Assembly (NCBI GenBank): GCA_905183005.1
Contig: CAJJDO010000065.1
Span: 310,001 to 374,000, forward strand
Direction of reading: 5' to 3'
DNA length: 64,000 nucleotides
Origin: Paramecium pentaurelia
Taxonomy: Eukaryota; Ciliophora; Oligohymenophorea; Peniculida; Parameciidae
A program made the translations under genes and the position numbers. Positions within the stretch are counted from its first letter, which is position 1, and each line of letters begins with the position of its first letter. This document shows positions 23,780-36,446 of this stretch, piece after piece. The notes beneath the pieces were generated by a model. It was given only the letters and a program-made list of their open reading frames with translations. It made no database searches and had not been told where the DNA came from.

Positions 23780-25222
23780 GTTATTATTATTGTTATTATT
23801 ATTAATCTATTTCTCTTTTATCTTCTATATCATTTTATTATTAGCTTATATTTTTAACACTTGGCAATTCTGGAAAATCTTATTCAACAAATTAAAATTC
23901 ATCAACTTACAAGTTTTCATAATAATACTCACCTCCATTTTCAATTGAATATTATTTTTAAATTTATTAAGCTTATATTTAATTATATTTTTCCTCTTAT
24001 CTTAATCTCTCTTTTCTCTACTTTTCTCTAAATTCTTATATCTAAAATTTTGTTTATTATATACTTCTCTTTAATAATCCTTAAGATTTTCTTGATTTAA
24101 GATAGCTTTTAAATCAATTTCATAAAAATAGATTTCAGTATGCAATGGGATATGAGAAAGAAATCTTAGATAATAAATATAATATACTTATATTTAGCTT
24201 ATATTTGAGCATTCTAAGTAAATTAATCTTTTTATATTAAGAATGATCCAATTTTTTAGGGAAGATGATCATTTCCATATTAAAGAGTAATATATTTATT
24301 ACATATAGGATGTAAAAAGCCTAGAAGACCATTTGAGTCTTAAAAAAATCTATAAATAACTTCATTTTATTTTTGAGGGAATGATTTAAGTACGATTTCA
24401 GGTTAAAGATTTAGGTTCTTTTTTGGTAACTTATCTTATCTTTCTAAGAGAAATTAAATAGATTGTTAAGTTGGCTCTTAAATTTCAGTTTCACATAATT
24501 CTAAATAACTGAAATAGTGAATGTCATTTACTTTTGAAGCTATAAAATTTCTTCTTAAAAAATGTTCAATATATAGGATTCATTTGCGATTAGAGTTCTT
24601 GCATAAACTTCTGATTCTTTACCATCAATATACAATTCTGTGTCATTTTTATATCTTTTAATTTGATTTAAAAGTACAGAATCTCCAGGATTTTTAATTT
24701 TGTGCTTGATAATTTTAACAGATTTCAATTCAGTCATTACTGCCAATTCACCACAAAGAGGGCATTTTTAATTAAATTTTGCTATATTATTAAAGAATTA
24801 TTATTTACATTAAAGTTTATGTCTTTGATAACATGGAAGACAATAAATATGACCGCATGGTGTAATATAAGGTATTATAATGTCATGATCACTTATACAA
24901 ATAGGACAAGTAATATCTTAAGTTGTCGTGTAAATTACTTAATACACATCATCCCACCTAACTTCTTCTTTGATAATATAGAATGTCTCTTTTTACTGAT
25001 AGGTTGTTCAAGTAAGACGAATTAAAATTTGGATTTCATGTATAATTGTTGTCGATGTTATACTTGCTATTATGTCAATTATTAAGGTTTTCTCCTATAA
25101 GGTTCTGAATCTGATGGATAGATGTCTTTTGCAACCTAAAACCCAGCAAATTCATTTAATTAATGAAATTAAATCTTCTAGACCTATTGCTTCTTTAACT
25201 TTTTTCTTAATTATTAATCCAT
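23469..25222 (-). CDS. RING finger protein, RNF10/Mag2-like, with polyglutamine tract
   Basis: 553 aa with introns 24996-25018, 24509-24531, 24165-24187 and 24042-24064 (all 23 nt; arithmetic exact). A C3HC4-type RING is clear: TCPICISDHD, TPCGHIYCLPC, KCPLCGELAV. The rest matches RNF10 outside the RING: VRWDDVYQVIYTT before it, then ELKSVKII, ARTLIANESYILNIFQEEI, FFQDSNGLLGFLHPICNKY and KFLSHIPLHTEIYFYEIDL, followed by a charged helix (REKQRKERLRQEE). In RNF10, an E3 ligase that monoubiquitinates 40S ribosomal proteins, the same blocks occur. A long glutamine tract (about 23704-23810) interrupts the C-terminal part between QDFPELPSVKN and SQFPSLNEE. The frame only closes when genes that look separate at first are joined by these introns. 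Confidence 0.85.
23704..23810 (-). repeat. Pure TAA-type trinucleotide run coding polyglutamine
   Basis: About thirty-five ATT/TTA units on the plus strand; on the minus strand, in frame, they are TAA codons with rare CAA, giving a glutamine tract of about 35 residues inside the RNF10-like protein. It looks like a microsatellite but is coding. Confidence 0.85.
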
Positions 25223-25296
25223 TAATTATAAATTAATGTTATCATAATAATTATCAATTCAACTAATTATTAATAAATAAATCCTTAAATACTTAA

Positions 25297-25857
25297 ATGA
25301 ATCATCAAGGGTTTTTTGGAACTGCAATAAAACGTAATTCTAAAAAATTAAATTCAAAAAGAGGTGAAGAATGTCTCAATAATAAATTATTTGCAAATGA
25401 TAATCTAAGAAAAATCTAATTACCAAAATAACTTACTTAACAATATTGTTTCTCTTTAGAGCAAGGAATACATGGTATTAGGTTGGAAACCAAATCGCCA
25501 TAAAAATAATTTAGAATCTCAAACAATTCTAAATAAAATGTTGAAAATACATCTTTTTAGCCTGAATCCTTAAAGTTTTCCTATAATCAACAATACTTAG
25601 TAAATGATATATCTCCATTGATAAGAATAAGACGACTCTAATTAGATAAAGTTAGTTAGAATCAAAAATAAGTAACAGTAGATTAGTAGTGTTTTGATTT
25701 TTTAACTAATTAAAGAATAAGAGCTTAATCTTTTGCAGAGGAGAGATGCTTATCTCCAGATCTAAAAAAGAATAGACCTCGACTTAATTTACTAAATTAA
25801 AGAAATCTTTATAGTGAGTCATTCAGACAATAAGATAATTAATCTGAAAATTACTGA
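25297..25857 (+). CDS. Hypothetical protein, intrinsically disordered
   Basis: 186-aa intronless frame starting MNHQGFFGTAIKRNSKKL and ending SFRQQDNQSENY. Rich in N, Q, S and basic residues with no hydrophobic segment; a moderately ordered stretch reads YLVNDISPLIRIRRLQL. Divergent from the RNF10-like gene with 74 bp between starts. No family recognised. Confidence 0.6.
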
Positions 25858-26000
25858 TTGATATTATTTGAATTATATTTACAATTGCTTTTAATTATTA
25901 TTATTAATATTAATATTTTTATTCCTTTTAATAAAATAAGTTTCAAACTAAATATATTTTTTAATAAATAATAGAAAGTATAATCAATGAATCTATAAAA

Positions 26001-27443
26001 TCAATTTGAAGTTTCAGAACTTTTCACTTTTTTTAAGAAACTTATTTCCAATCTTTCATCAATTTCTTCTGATAAAATATTTCTTTCTATTTCTTAGATG
26101 AAGAAATTCTCTTTGTATTGTTCTTGAAATTTTAATCTATTAGTCATAAAAATTCTTAATCTAATTATGTATAAACCTTAATTTAATAGCAATTTAATCC
26201 CTGAATGTGGATCCATCTAATTATTGATTAAACAATCGAATAGTTAAATTAAATATATTATTAATTAATGTTTATATGTAATTAATTAATAAATTGATCT
26301 ATCTGAAAAAACAATCTATATTCTTTATTTAGAGATGATAAAATATCTACTACTAAATTTTTAAAGAATGTCAACTAAATTTATTGAAGTAATTTCTTTG
26401 TTATTATAAAGAAACATTGAAAATACACCCAATAAAAAGTGTCTTTAGTGTTAATACTTTATTTGAGTCTTTTTAATTTGAAATATTTTTTGACGAAGAT
26501 TCGTTTATTTTGGAATATAATTTTATGTTAACAATTTGAGTTTCTCCAATATAATAAGATAATTAACTTAATCTAATCCAATAGAACATACCCTTATATC
26601 AAATTTATGACTCTTATTTTTATATACTAAATCAAAGTCTAAGTTTTCATTTCTTTTATCAAATAAATAAATTTCTAAATTATTATTTTCTACTTTGCAC
26701 TTTCTTAAAAAATGCCTAAAATTACACCCACAACAATCATCTTAATTATAATAAGGAAAGAATTCATGATTATATGATCTATTGACTTAAAATGACATAT
26801 TTTTATCTTTATAAGTAAATAAATAATAAGGTTTCTTTACTATTATTGGTAATGACTCTTCCCATCTTACTTCTCTCAAATTAAGTAAAAATTATCTTCT
26901 AGAATTCCAATCACAAATATATAATGTTAATACTAAAAATACATTTGTTATAAGTCCCAAAATTATTCCTAACATATCTATTCGATGACTCTTAATTGTT
27001 GTAAAACAGATTTTCATACTCAAATGAATAATTACCTAAAAAAGACTGTATGGAAAATCACTCATAAAATAAACAACTACTGATAGCATGGCATAATAAC
27101 TTCCATATGAATAATATTCTTAAGGAAAAGTGTTATTTTCATCAAAATTAATTTATAGTAATCCAGCTGAAAGGTTTGAAATAATTAATGCATACTTTAT
27201 ATATTACTTTTTATAACAGACTAAAATTAGTTCAACAATGACTAGTAATACAAAGCCTAAATTCATCCAACTTTTATTATTTACTGAATAATAGGTATAG
27301 TCTAAAATCATTTTAAATAAATTTAAAGCAAATGACATTGCAAGAAGCCAATAGAAAATAGGTTTTTATAGAGTATTTAATTTATTATCTTAATAGTCCT
27401 TTTCTATCTTTTTGTCTTTGAAAGTTAAAAGGAATTTATTCAT
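26001..27443 (-). CDS. Histidine-kinase-like multi-pass membrane protein, degenerate, no receiver
   Basis: 480 aa with no introns at all. The N-terminal half has five or six membrane helices (PIFYWLLAMSFALNLFKMIL; LGFVLLVIVELILVC; YAMLSVVVYFMSDF; MLGIILGLITNVFLVLTLYI). A cytoplasmic part follows (FDIRVCSIGLDQVNYLIIL resembles a PAS-like strand pair), then a segment IQIVFSDRSIYQLITY... LIIYLIQLFDCLINN that aligns in pattern with the N-box region of histidine-kinase ATPase domains and with the same region of the gene at 38947 (IIFSDQDRVYISFQF... IISCLLHYCL). The G boxes are not seen, so ATP binding is unlikely. The C-terminus is a charged helix. The link to histidine kinases is an inference from topology and this short match. 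Confidence 0.55.
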
Positions 27444-27546
27444 TTACTTATTAATTTATAATTTTATTGAATATTCATGATTATAAAAGATGTTGTAATT
27501 TCGAAAATATATATATATATATTATATATATCAACAACTGAATTAT

Positions 27547-30459
27547 TCAAATATTAATTTCTAAAATTTACAAAATCTCTTAACATGTGTTTTTCACTAA
27601 ATTGAATGAAACTGAGAATTATGCAATACCTTCATTACCTAAATCTGTTGGTTCAAGCTTATAATCTAATTAAAATTAAAATTAATAATTTACTTTTCAT
27701 TGTACATATAGCTGGATCAGTAAAACAACACTTTACACCTTAAATATCACAAATCAAATAATTAAAATTACTCTTAACAAAAGTATATGCAGAAAAACTA
27801 TTACCAATTTTATTTAAATCACTTTAATCTTAATTTACATAACCATAATTATTATTATATTTAACAAATTCTCCTTCAAAAAATCTCTCAGCAATCCAAT
27901 AATTTCCTATTTTTAATATATTATTTACCTTAAACATCCAAAAATATTAGAAGATCTGAATATATTACTTATGGATATCTTTTTTTTATTTCTTTTTATT
28001 TTATACCCTCATCTAAATCACGATTGAATTTCTTCATCCATTTCTATGCTATTAAATGTACTAAACATTCCTATACAGCCATTTAAAATGTCTTAAATGG
28101 CTTTTAATCTAAAGGAGTTTTGCAAACATAAAATTCTTTTTATTTTGCAGCATTTTAATTTTATTTAATCATCAAATAAGCTGATTTCATAGCTCCTTTT
28201 GCAAATGGAGCTTTTGATCTTAGACATGACCATTAACCTTCTTCAATTTACTTGAAATCATCAACTCCTATAGTCTAGATTTCTAAATATTTCTAATTAA
28301 ATTTTTAATCACTAAATTCTATTCTAAATACTCTAAAAGTTTCACTAACAAAATCATTTAAATTTGGTTATTTTTCTAATAATAATTTGCAAAGCATTTC
28401 AATAGGACTTTATGGTATTTGATTTTCTTTAGAAGCAACTTCTATACCTATTTTACCACGAGTTTATACTTTAGTGTTTCTGACATTAGTTTAAGTGGCA
28501 GTTTAGGATACTTTTGTCAAAACACCTACAAGTGATTCAAATATCTTATCAGGTTATGCATTTCTTAAATCATATAAGAAGAAATATTCTTGTTTATTAT
28601 GTCTTTAATAGATTTTTCTAATCTCTTCAAACATTTTATTTGTAATAGAAGTAAAGATTATTCCAATAAAGAATATGTCATTCTAAATCATTAATTCAAT
28701 AGCTTGAGTCAAATCATCATCAGGATAATGATCTTAGTTTCTTCCAAAATCATGAAAATTTGTTCCATGACATGGAGCATCACAAATTAGCATGGCAATT
28801 TTAAATTTAGTTTTCCATTAAAGATTATTTATCATTTGCTTTATAGCTCCATCTAAATCTTCTGGAGCATCACCTCCTCCTGTACATCTAATTCTTTATA
28901 AAAATTCTGTGACTTATTAAGTTTGATCAGTAAACTACAATTATTTATAAATTCCTAATTATTTTAATTCAGCTTTATCCTAATAACAAATAAGGGACCA
29001 TAATGTGTCTCTTTAAGTTTAATTTTTGACTGAGATCATACTTTTTTCAACACATAACTCTGCCTGTTTTTTATAAGGATCCATAGATCTATAAATTATG
29101 AATATTATTATTACCCTGTACAATCAATTAAAAAACATATTTCAAGTTATCCATGACTATCTCTAAACCTTTGTTATAATTCCTATAGTTATTTGGCTCG
29201 TGTTTATTTATTAGATTCTAATAAATCAGCTTATTCTTTCTTTTTTTGGTTCAATAATATTTTAGAATTTGTTTTCTCTTATTATTTTGACTCAATAGAA
29301 TTATCTTTTATCTATTTAATTAACTTATGATCTTCCTCTTATAATTTTTAATAAACATTTGGTAATTCCAATTTACTTTAATGAAGTATTTACTCCTATT
29401 ATACTATTATTTTAGTTTTTCCTTAAAGACTGTTTTCTTATCTACTCATTTCTAATTTATATTGCTAAATATCTTCTTAACTAATTTTGATTTTTTTATC
29501 AATCTTCCTTTTTTATTCCCTCATCATACAAATTGTTTAATCTTTGGAAAAAAGGTTTTATTTAAGTATTTTTTTTTTTTCTTCTTTTTCCTTCAGTTGT
29601 TATTGGCTCTATTGAATTTGCTAATCGAAATCTAATAATTCTTTCTTTAAAGATTCAAATTTATCTATTAATTCTACATCTTTCTACTAAAGTGATATCC
29701 TACTTAACTATTTTTCTAATGCTTCATTTTCTTTTTCCAATTGATTTATTTTTTCTTATTACATTTCTAAATTCTTTGCTTAAATTTCATTTGCCTAATT
29801 ATTATTTTAAATCAACTATTCTTATATTAAATATTAGTCTTATTTTTATTTTATTTCAAACTAAAGATTTTATTTTTCCTTTTTTGATAATTTAATATTT
29901 TTGTTTAACTGGGCTCTTTCGTTTTCTTTTTAATAATTTTATTAAAACAATTAATCTTCAAACTTTCTATTACTTTTATTAATTTATTGTAATTCTTATT
30001 CCAAATTCTCGATTTATGTATTTAAATCATTTACTTCAACTTGAACATCAGTCAAATTTTATTAAAATTAAGAAATCTCTTTTTATTTCTCATCAATTTT
30101 TGTTTAATAATTTTCTTAAATTATTATATTAATATACTTATTTCTATTTCAGTACTATATATAGATTAAATTTAAAGAGGAGGATTACCTAATATATATA
30201 GAAATAATTCTTACCATTGTTTATAAATTGTTATTGCTGAATTTATTACATAAACTAAGGTTACCCACCACCTTACTAAAATTAAGGTTCTTTATTAATT
30301 ACAAGTTGAGCTTAAGTAGATATTTATTACTATGCTAGTTTAACAAATTACATTATTGGTTTCTCCACGATGTTATATGAAATTGAGTGATTGGATCTAA
30401 TTACCTTAATTGGGTTAAACGCCTTAAGTTGGTCTGAATTATGAATTTTGTTGATCCAT
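27547..30459 (-). CDS. vWA/alpha-kinase with intact metal site, second copy of the VwkA type
   Basis: Starts MDQQNSQFRPTQGVQPNQ with a Q-rich N-terminus containing QQGGGQPQF; a coiled coil spans about 30150-29200; then a vWA domain with a complete MIDAS, IDCTGSM (formed across a 26-nt intron near 29110), CTGGGDAPEDLDGA and IAMLICDAPCHGTNFHDFG; then the alpha-kinase domain: FAKGAMKSAYLM, FYVCKTPLDQ with the likely ATP lysine, CDIQGVKCCFTDPAI and, after a 28-nt intron, EPTDLGNEGIAQF. Compared with the gene at 15142 it lacks the Pro-Gly-Met repeats and keeps the vWA metal site. Roughly 940 residues; some introns in the coiled coil are unresolved. Confidence 0.85.
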
Positions 30460-30763
30460 TTAAATCTAATGAATGAAGAATAATCTTATTTTTATTAATA
30501 TATTTCTTTACTTTGATAGAATTAAAAATAGGATTATTATAATTAATATATTTCATAAAATTACAAATACATATATGGATTTATACTTATATATTATAGA
30601 GCAATCACATATCTATTAAATTTAAGACTATTATAACTAGGTACTTAATAAACACTTTCCTCTAATATAAAAGAAAGAGAATTGAATTATCAAAATATAT
30701 TGAAATTTGTATAATTTTTGGTTTAAAAAAATGAAGAATAAATATAAATAAATATTATTTTTT
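30460..30763. other. Intergenic between divergent genes
   Basis: About 300 bp between the alpha-kinase and RabGAP start codons; AT-rich, no recognised element. An in-frame upstream ATG at 30731 could extend the RabGAP by 11 residues. Confidence 0.5.
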
Positions 30764-32341
30764 ATGGAAGCTATTACACAACTCAAAAAATTTATGTATG
30801 TCATTTCATATTATAAATGCAAGTGGTCATCATTTTAATGTAAAAAGCTTTCACAAGTATATGATCAACAATGACATCTCAGATATTGAAACATTGATCA
30901 AATTTTGTTAATTAGACAATACTGGATAGAGATTCAATTTATGGAGATTGTTTTTTAAGTATTATATAATAACAACATAGAATCTACTCTTTAGAAGATA
31001 CAGTCTATGAAAAGATAGGTAAGTTAACAAAAACAAGAGATACATATAAATAATTAGAACAAAAGTATTCAAGATCTTAAGATGTGATATCAACAACTAA
31101 AATTGAAGAATAATCTAAAAAAGGACCATTAGGTGGTCCATTAGGAGGACCATTAGGTGGTGGATCAAAAATAAAGACAGCAACATAAAATCCAATGGAA
31201 GATGCTGAATTAAGAAATGAAATAAGAAAGGATGTTGAAAGAACATATTAAGAAATTTAATTTTTTGCTAATAAAAAAATATTGCAAATTCTGACTAGTG
31301 TTTTATTTATATGGAGCAAAGAAAACAGTGAAATTTCATATAGATAAGGTATGAATGAAGTTGCAGCTTCTTTGATTCATGTTTATTTCCAAGAAGCTCT
31401 TTATTCAGATGAGATTGATAAGATACAAGGGGTATGAATTTATATATAATGAAGGCAACAGAGGAAGATAAACAAATATTACTAGAATTTAATTCATGGG
31501 AATATGCTGAGGCTGATATATACACACTATTTTAGAAGTTAATGAATGATGCATAACATATGGAAATGTTCAGACCAAATTATACTGAGGCTTAAAAGAT
31601 CAAATTATAAAGTAAGAAGCCAAGTGCCATTTTAACAAGAGTATCCAAAATATAAGATATTCTATTAAAATAAGTTGAGATGCCTTTATTTAGACATCTT
31701 AAATTGTTATAAGTAGAATTCCAAATATTTTTATTAAAATGGATTAGGTATTAAAATATAATAAATTAAAATAGATGTATGTTTACAAGAGAATTACATT
31801 TAATAGAATCATTTAAAGCATGGGATGCAATCTTCTATGATTTTTATGAATAAAAAACAGAAACTTTGTTCTTTGTTGATTGTATAGCAATTGCAATGAT
31901 ATTATATGTTAAATAGCCAAGTAATTAATATTTTTATATAATAGTAATGGAAATGGAAGATTCAAGTTAATGTTATTAAAGATTTCTAAAATATCCACCA
32001 GTTTCTAATTTACCAGCTCTTCTTGAGTCTGCAATCAATATTAGAGCTATCTTATTGAATCAAAAGTCTGCAACTAATTTAGATGATCAAAATGAATCAA
32101 ATTAACCATCTATATATTCAGATAAACAATTCAATCCTGTTTTTTTTGCTTAAATTACAGATAAAGTCGATGGAGTAGATGCTAAGGTTGTAAAGATTAC
32201 ATCTGAAAAACCATAATTTAGAACGAAAGGTGATGTAGATCTAGTCTACAAAGATGAAACCTCTCCAGATAAATCAAATTAATCTTAGTAATAATTTATA
32301 AATCCATTACAACCAAAATAAATATCTCAGCAATAAAAACC

Positions 32342-32385
<44 letters not shown>

Positions 32386-32846
32386 CAACATCTTAAACAA
32401 TTTAAAGTAGTAATTCATCTTCAATTACTACAAATTTCTTCGATTCTAGTTTATCTAGTACAAATACTAAAACAATTAAAACATAATTTTAAGTAGAAGA
32501 ATAAACATAATAAGTAAAAAAAGATAAAGCATCAATTCCAATGAAGAATAATATTTAGATTCCAATTTAATAGGCTGAAGAGATGTTTAACACTTTAGAA
32601 GATGCTCTAAAGTTCATGAAATAATTTAAAGATCAGTATTATTATATTATTATTATAGTTCAAACTATTAGGATTTAATAAGGAATTTGACAGAAATGAA
32701 AGACATTTTTGAAACTTCGCTTAAGTACTATTGTAAATTAATATTTTAGTGAGAATTCATTAACTTAAAGACAATAATAATAAAATCAATAAGATGATAA
32801 TGGTATCTCTGGTAAAGTGGCAGGATTCCTAAAGAAAAAATGGTGA
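30764..32846 (+). CDS. TBC-domain Rab GTPase-activating protein, TBC1D5-like
   Basis: TBC domain with both catalytic fingers: arginine finger in EIRKDVERTYQEIQFF and glutamine finger in ISYRQGMNEVAASL, followed by WDAIFYDFYEQKTETLFFVD and CIAIAMILYV. The R-x-D-V-x-R-T / Y-R-Q-G-M pattern with a long insert before the first finger is that of TBC1D5, which acts on Rab7 and retromer. The insert carries a KGPLGGPLGGPLGGG repeat. The C-terminal third is disordered with a polyglutamine tract (32339-32386) and ends KVAGFLKKKW. Introns of 22-28 nt near 30794, 30960 and 31431 restore the frame. Roughly 660 residues. Confidence 0.85.
32339..32386 (+). repeat. TAA-coded polyglutamine tract in the RabGAP
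   Basis: Uninterrupted run of about sixteen TAA codons in frame with the TBC1D5-like protein, in its disordered C-terminal region. Confidence 0.8.
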
Positions 32847-33001
32847 ATTAAATGTTCTATTATTTAATATTTTTAAATATAATATGTTGTATTGACTAAG
32901 AAATTTAAAGTCAAATTTAATTAGATTAATTTAATGAATGAATGTATAAGTAAAAATAATGAAAAATAAATGAGAATTTTTAATACAAATTATAAATTTC
33001 A

Positions 33002-33616
33002 TCATTATTTATATTATTTGAACTGAAATGGTTGAAATTTCATAGGTAAATGAATCATGGCATCATCTTCTGGAGCATTTGAAATAGAGTTTGCATCCTA
33101 TAGAATTTCATTTTTTTTAAATTTATATTATCCAAAGCTGATCTCATTTGAAGAAGAATTAAATAACAATGGATTGATTTATTTTTAGGTTTGGGTATAA
33201 AGTTATGATGTCTTGAATAGATTTGGCACAGTTCTACTACTTTATCTTTAGCTTTACTATGGTTCAGTTTATTCAGGTATATTAATTGATTGTCTTGAGT
33301 TATTTTCTCTAGTTTTTGGTTCTAAATCGTAGTTTCTTTTAATTTTTCTTTCAGATAATTGTTTTTGTAATGATTATCGATATGAATAGAATTGATTATC
33401 TTCTTTTTAAGTATTTGAAGTGATTTATGATTAATTATTAGAATCTTGTCCTGATACAGTTAACATACTAAGCATCATATTGTTGGAGACATATAAATCA
33501 TGTATTGAATTATTATTAGTTTCTGGAGGTTTTGAATTAATGGTGCTAAGTGATGAGTTTTTATGATGTTATGTTTCATTTGATTTGGAGTAGGTTCTTG
33601 AAACGCAATAAATCAT
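33002..33616 (-). CDS. Hypothetical disordered protein
   Basis: 204-aa intronless frame from MIYCVSRTYSKSNETQHH to MKFQPFQFKQYKQ. Rich in S, N, Q and T (SLSTINSKPPETNNNS; SRQSINIPEQTEPQQSQRQS), no domain. An alternative is that it forms one gene with the frame at 33673-34053 through a long intron of about 80 nt, but introns that long are rare in Paramecium and this frame has its own ATG. Confidence 0.55.
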
Positions 33617-33672
33617 AGTATATTTATTTATGATGAAAAAATAAAATAATCATGAATATAAAAAATGTTATC

Positions 33673-34053
33673 TCACAATTAGTCGGTTCTATAATAGGGT
33701 TTTTTAAAGGAGAAAGGTTCCAATGATTTTGGTTTTATATTCGGTCTATCATCTGGTACTTAATCATAGTCTTAAACGATTGAAGATTCATCTGATAATC
33801 TAGTTGTATCGTCGTCTTCTTATTATTCTTCAAGTTATTCTTCAACCTATGATAACTAATGACTTGAAGATGATTAATCCTCATCTTCGCTTAATCGAAT
33901 AATGTAATATCTTGGAGGAGCACTCTACATTCTTTTTTTAAATAATTCCAATTCTTAATCATCCTCATTGTCTTAGACTTCCTCTTCTTCTGAAAGATCT
34001 TCTTTTTTAATAGTTTCTGTTTATTAGGTGGACCATAGATTTGTACGTTTCAT
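33673..34053 (-). CDS. Hypothetical acidic protein
   Basis: 126-aa frame from MKRTNLWSTQQTETIKKE to FSFKKPYYRTDQL. Strongly acidic (DLSEEEEVQDNEDDQELE; VEEQLEEQQEDDD) with one ordered-looking strand (SAPPRYYIIRLSEDED). No family recognised. It may be the 5' exon of the downstream neighbour at 33002. Confidence 0.5.
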
Positions 34054-34232
34054 ATTGTTAGTATTCCATTTGGATCTTTATGATTGCATTCTGCAGCAAT
34101 AAAATATCATTATAAATTATAATTAATATATTAATTTTAAATAAAAAGTTGATGATGGTTTGATTAATAGTTTAATAATATTACAATAGTATCAATACAT
34201 ATCTCATTTATACAATATCAAGATTAGTGGAT

Positions 34233-34716
34233 TCAATGTTTTTTAAATGAAAAAGCTCCAATATTGTGAATCTAGATATTGATTTCATCATTGGCAATAA
34301 GATCTAAATTATCAAAAGAACCATAAAATTAATTGACTTCTTCGATTTATTATTCTCTAACTGTTTTACCAGCTTGTTTACAGAAAGTAGTGAATTTTAA
34401 TACTTAATTTTGAGACAAGACTGAAAAACTTTTAAGATCCTTTCTCTATTTCTTTACATTAATAAATGGAGTATGGTTTTAATTGTCTCCATCATTTTCA
34501 TCTTCTTCAATTTAACTAAGATCATAATTCATCAATCTAGTAGTTCCTGCACTTCCTCTACTTAAATACTGAATGATTAATGATATAATACCCCTCTGCT
34601 TTTTCTTTCAAGTCCAGATTACTTATCTGGAGATTAACTGTCTAGATCAGGCACATTTAGAAAGGATACCTGACTTTTCTGTTGAGTCTGTTAGATTATT
34701 TATAATGGATTTATTG

Positions 34717-34749
<33 letters not shown>

Positions 34750-35884
34750 ATTATTATTATTTAGATTCTTGAATAATTGAATGTTCTTTAGTAATAGAAA
34801 TCCTTGGTTTTTTATCATTTGGTCTTTTTTATGAATTAGATCTTCTTGATTTCTTAGATTTTAATTCAGGCAATTTCTCCCAATCAAAAGAGATATTGTC
34901 AATATACTCTAAATCACCTAATGCTTTTTAAAATTACTCTTTAATATATGTATAATTAGGTTATTCAGTATATTCTCTAGATTTAGCATGTTATAATAAT
35001 AAATAATAGCACTTAGGTAGATTATCACATAATTTCTCATGAGAAATAGATTATTTTTATTCAAGTATTTTGCTATATTTTATTGATTTATCTTGGATAG
35101 GTAAATTCATCCATGGTAATTTCCCTTTATTCAGATAAATGAGTACATATGCCAAGGATTCCAAGTCATCTCTTCTTGATTACTCTCTACCTAAAATTAC
35201 ATTTAAGATTTCTCACCTAAATGTGCTCCAATACTTGCATATCTAGCAGTCCCTATTATACCTTTTTTCTCAATCATAGGAATATGATTTCCATGATTAT
35301 CTTTATAATATTTTGACAATCCAAAATCAATTAAATATACAACATCAATGTCTTACCATCCAATTACTATATTTTCTGGTTTCAAATCTCTATGAATCAA
35401 ATTCTTTTAATGTAATTATTCTAATCTTTCTAATAATTGTAATCCTATCCTTAGACAATTTATTTATGAGAACTTCTTGGTTTTTCTAATTAAGTACTCT
35501 AAATTCTAACCCAAGTATGTAATCATGAAGAAATTGTAATTCTCATCTCTTCCGTAATGTAGAATCTATGGAAATCCTTCCATAATGCAATTTAATACCT
35601 GCAATCCCTTTCAATTCCAATAAAATCTTTATTTCCCTCACTAATAAACTCATATTATTTTTTGTTGATTCTCTTTTCTCAAATTTAGATGCACATATTT
35701 CACCTGTCTCTATATTTTCAGTCTTAAAAATTGATCCAAAACTACCTTGACCTACTTTCTCAATTAATTTAAATCTTCCTGCTATAATCTATCCTGGATA
35801 TAGTAATTTCTATTAAAATTAATCTTATTAAGAAGAAGGATTATGAGTTTGATGTTTCTTTTCTTTTCGAACAGGTGATTTCAT
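34233..35884 (-). CDS. Casein kinase 1 family protein kinase with polyQ tail
   Basis: 526 aa after removing three introns (22, 26 and 23 nt; arithmetic exact). All kinase landmarks are visible: glycine loop EKVGQGSFGSIFK, VAIK-equivalent lysine in CASKFEKR, FPQILHYGRDENYNFFMITY, catalytic loop LIHRDLKPENIVIG, DFG in YLIDFGLSKYY, the CK1-specific GTARYASIGAHLG, and RRDDLESLAYVLIYLNKGKLPW. GTARYAS instead of an APE motif, and the RRDDLES segment, identify CK1. After the catalytic domain a basic stretch (KLPELKSKKSRRSNSQKRP) and a TAA-coded glutamine tract (34720-34760) lead into a 150-residue tail without known domain. The frame ends at TGA 34233-34235. Confidence 0.93.
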
Positions 35885-36446
35885 TATTTTATATTAATAT
35901 ATTATATTAATTTCTTTATAATTAAATTTATTCACTTTCCACCCTTCAAATATTTTACTCAATTTAATCATAAACTTTCAATAAATAGCCAAAAATCATA
36001 TACCTTCATTTATTTATAAATGCTTAATAAATATAATATCTAAAACACTATTTTACAAGAAAATAATATAAAAATATTAAAATTATCAACCATTTTAGTT
36101 TTTAAATAATAAACATAAGGATAATTGATATACATTTAATGTAATTAATAAACATCTTAAGAAAGATTATTATTATAGATTACCATTTTGGTATTAATTG
36201 TTAAAAATTAAGTTAAATAGAAATTACTTGAAATTTTTAAATGTATATAATATAATAATTTCCATTATAGTTTCTAATCTTTTCTAAATTCAAGATTACC
36301 TTATCTATAATAATCATAGAACTTATTTAAAATATATCTATTATCAAATAATCATAAACAATTTTTTTAATATATAAAGCAATTATTTAAAGATAAAATC
36401 AACTAAATTTATCATTTCCAAACAAAACATCTCCCATCACAGGATA
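35885..36446. other. Intergenic, AT-rich, nothing recognised
   Basis: Upstream of the CK1 gene. No frame of convincing composition, no RNA gene and no repeat was seen. Confidence 0.5.

Noticed and set aside
23700..23810. Non-coding ATT microsatellite
   Set aside because: It is in frame within the RNF10-like protein and reads as TAA (Gln) codons.
33002..34053. Single gene with a long intron joining the two hypothetical frames
   Set aside because: Would need an intron of about 80 nt, well outside the 20-40-nt range of every other intron in the window; kept as two genes with the alternative noted.
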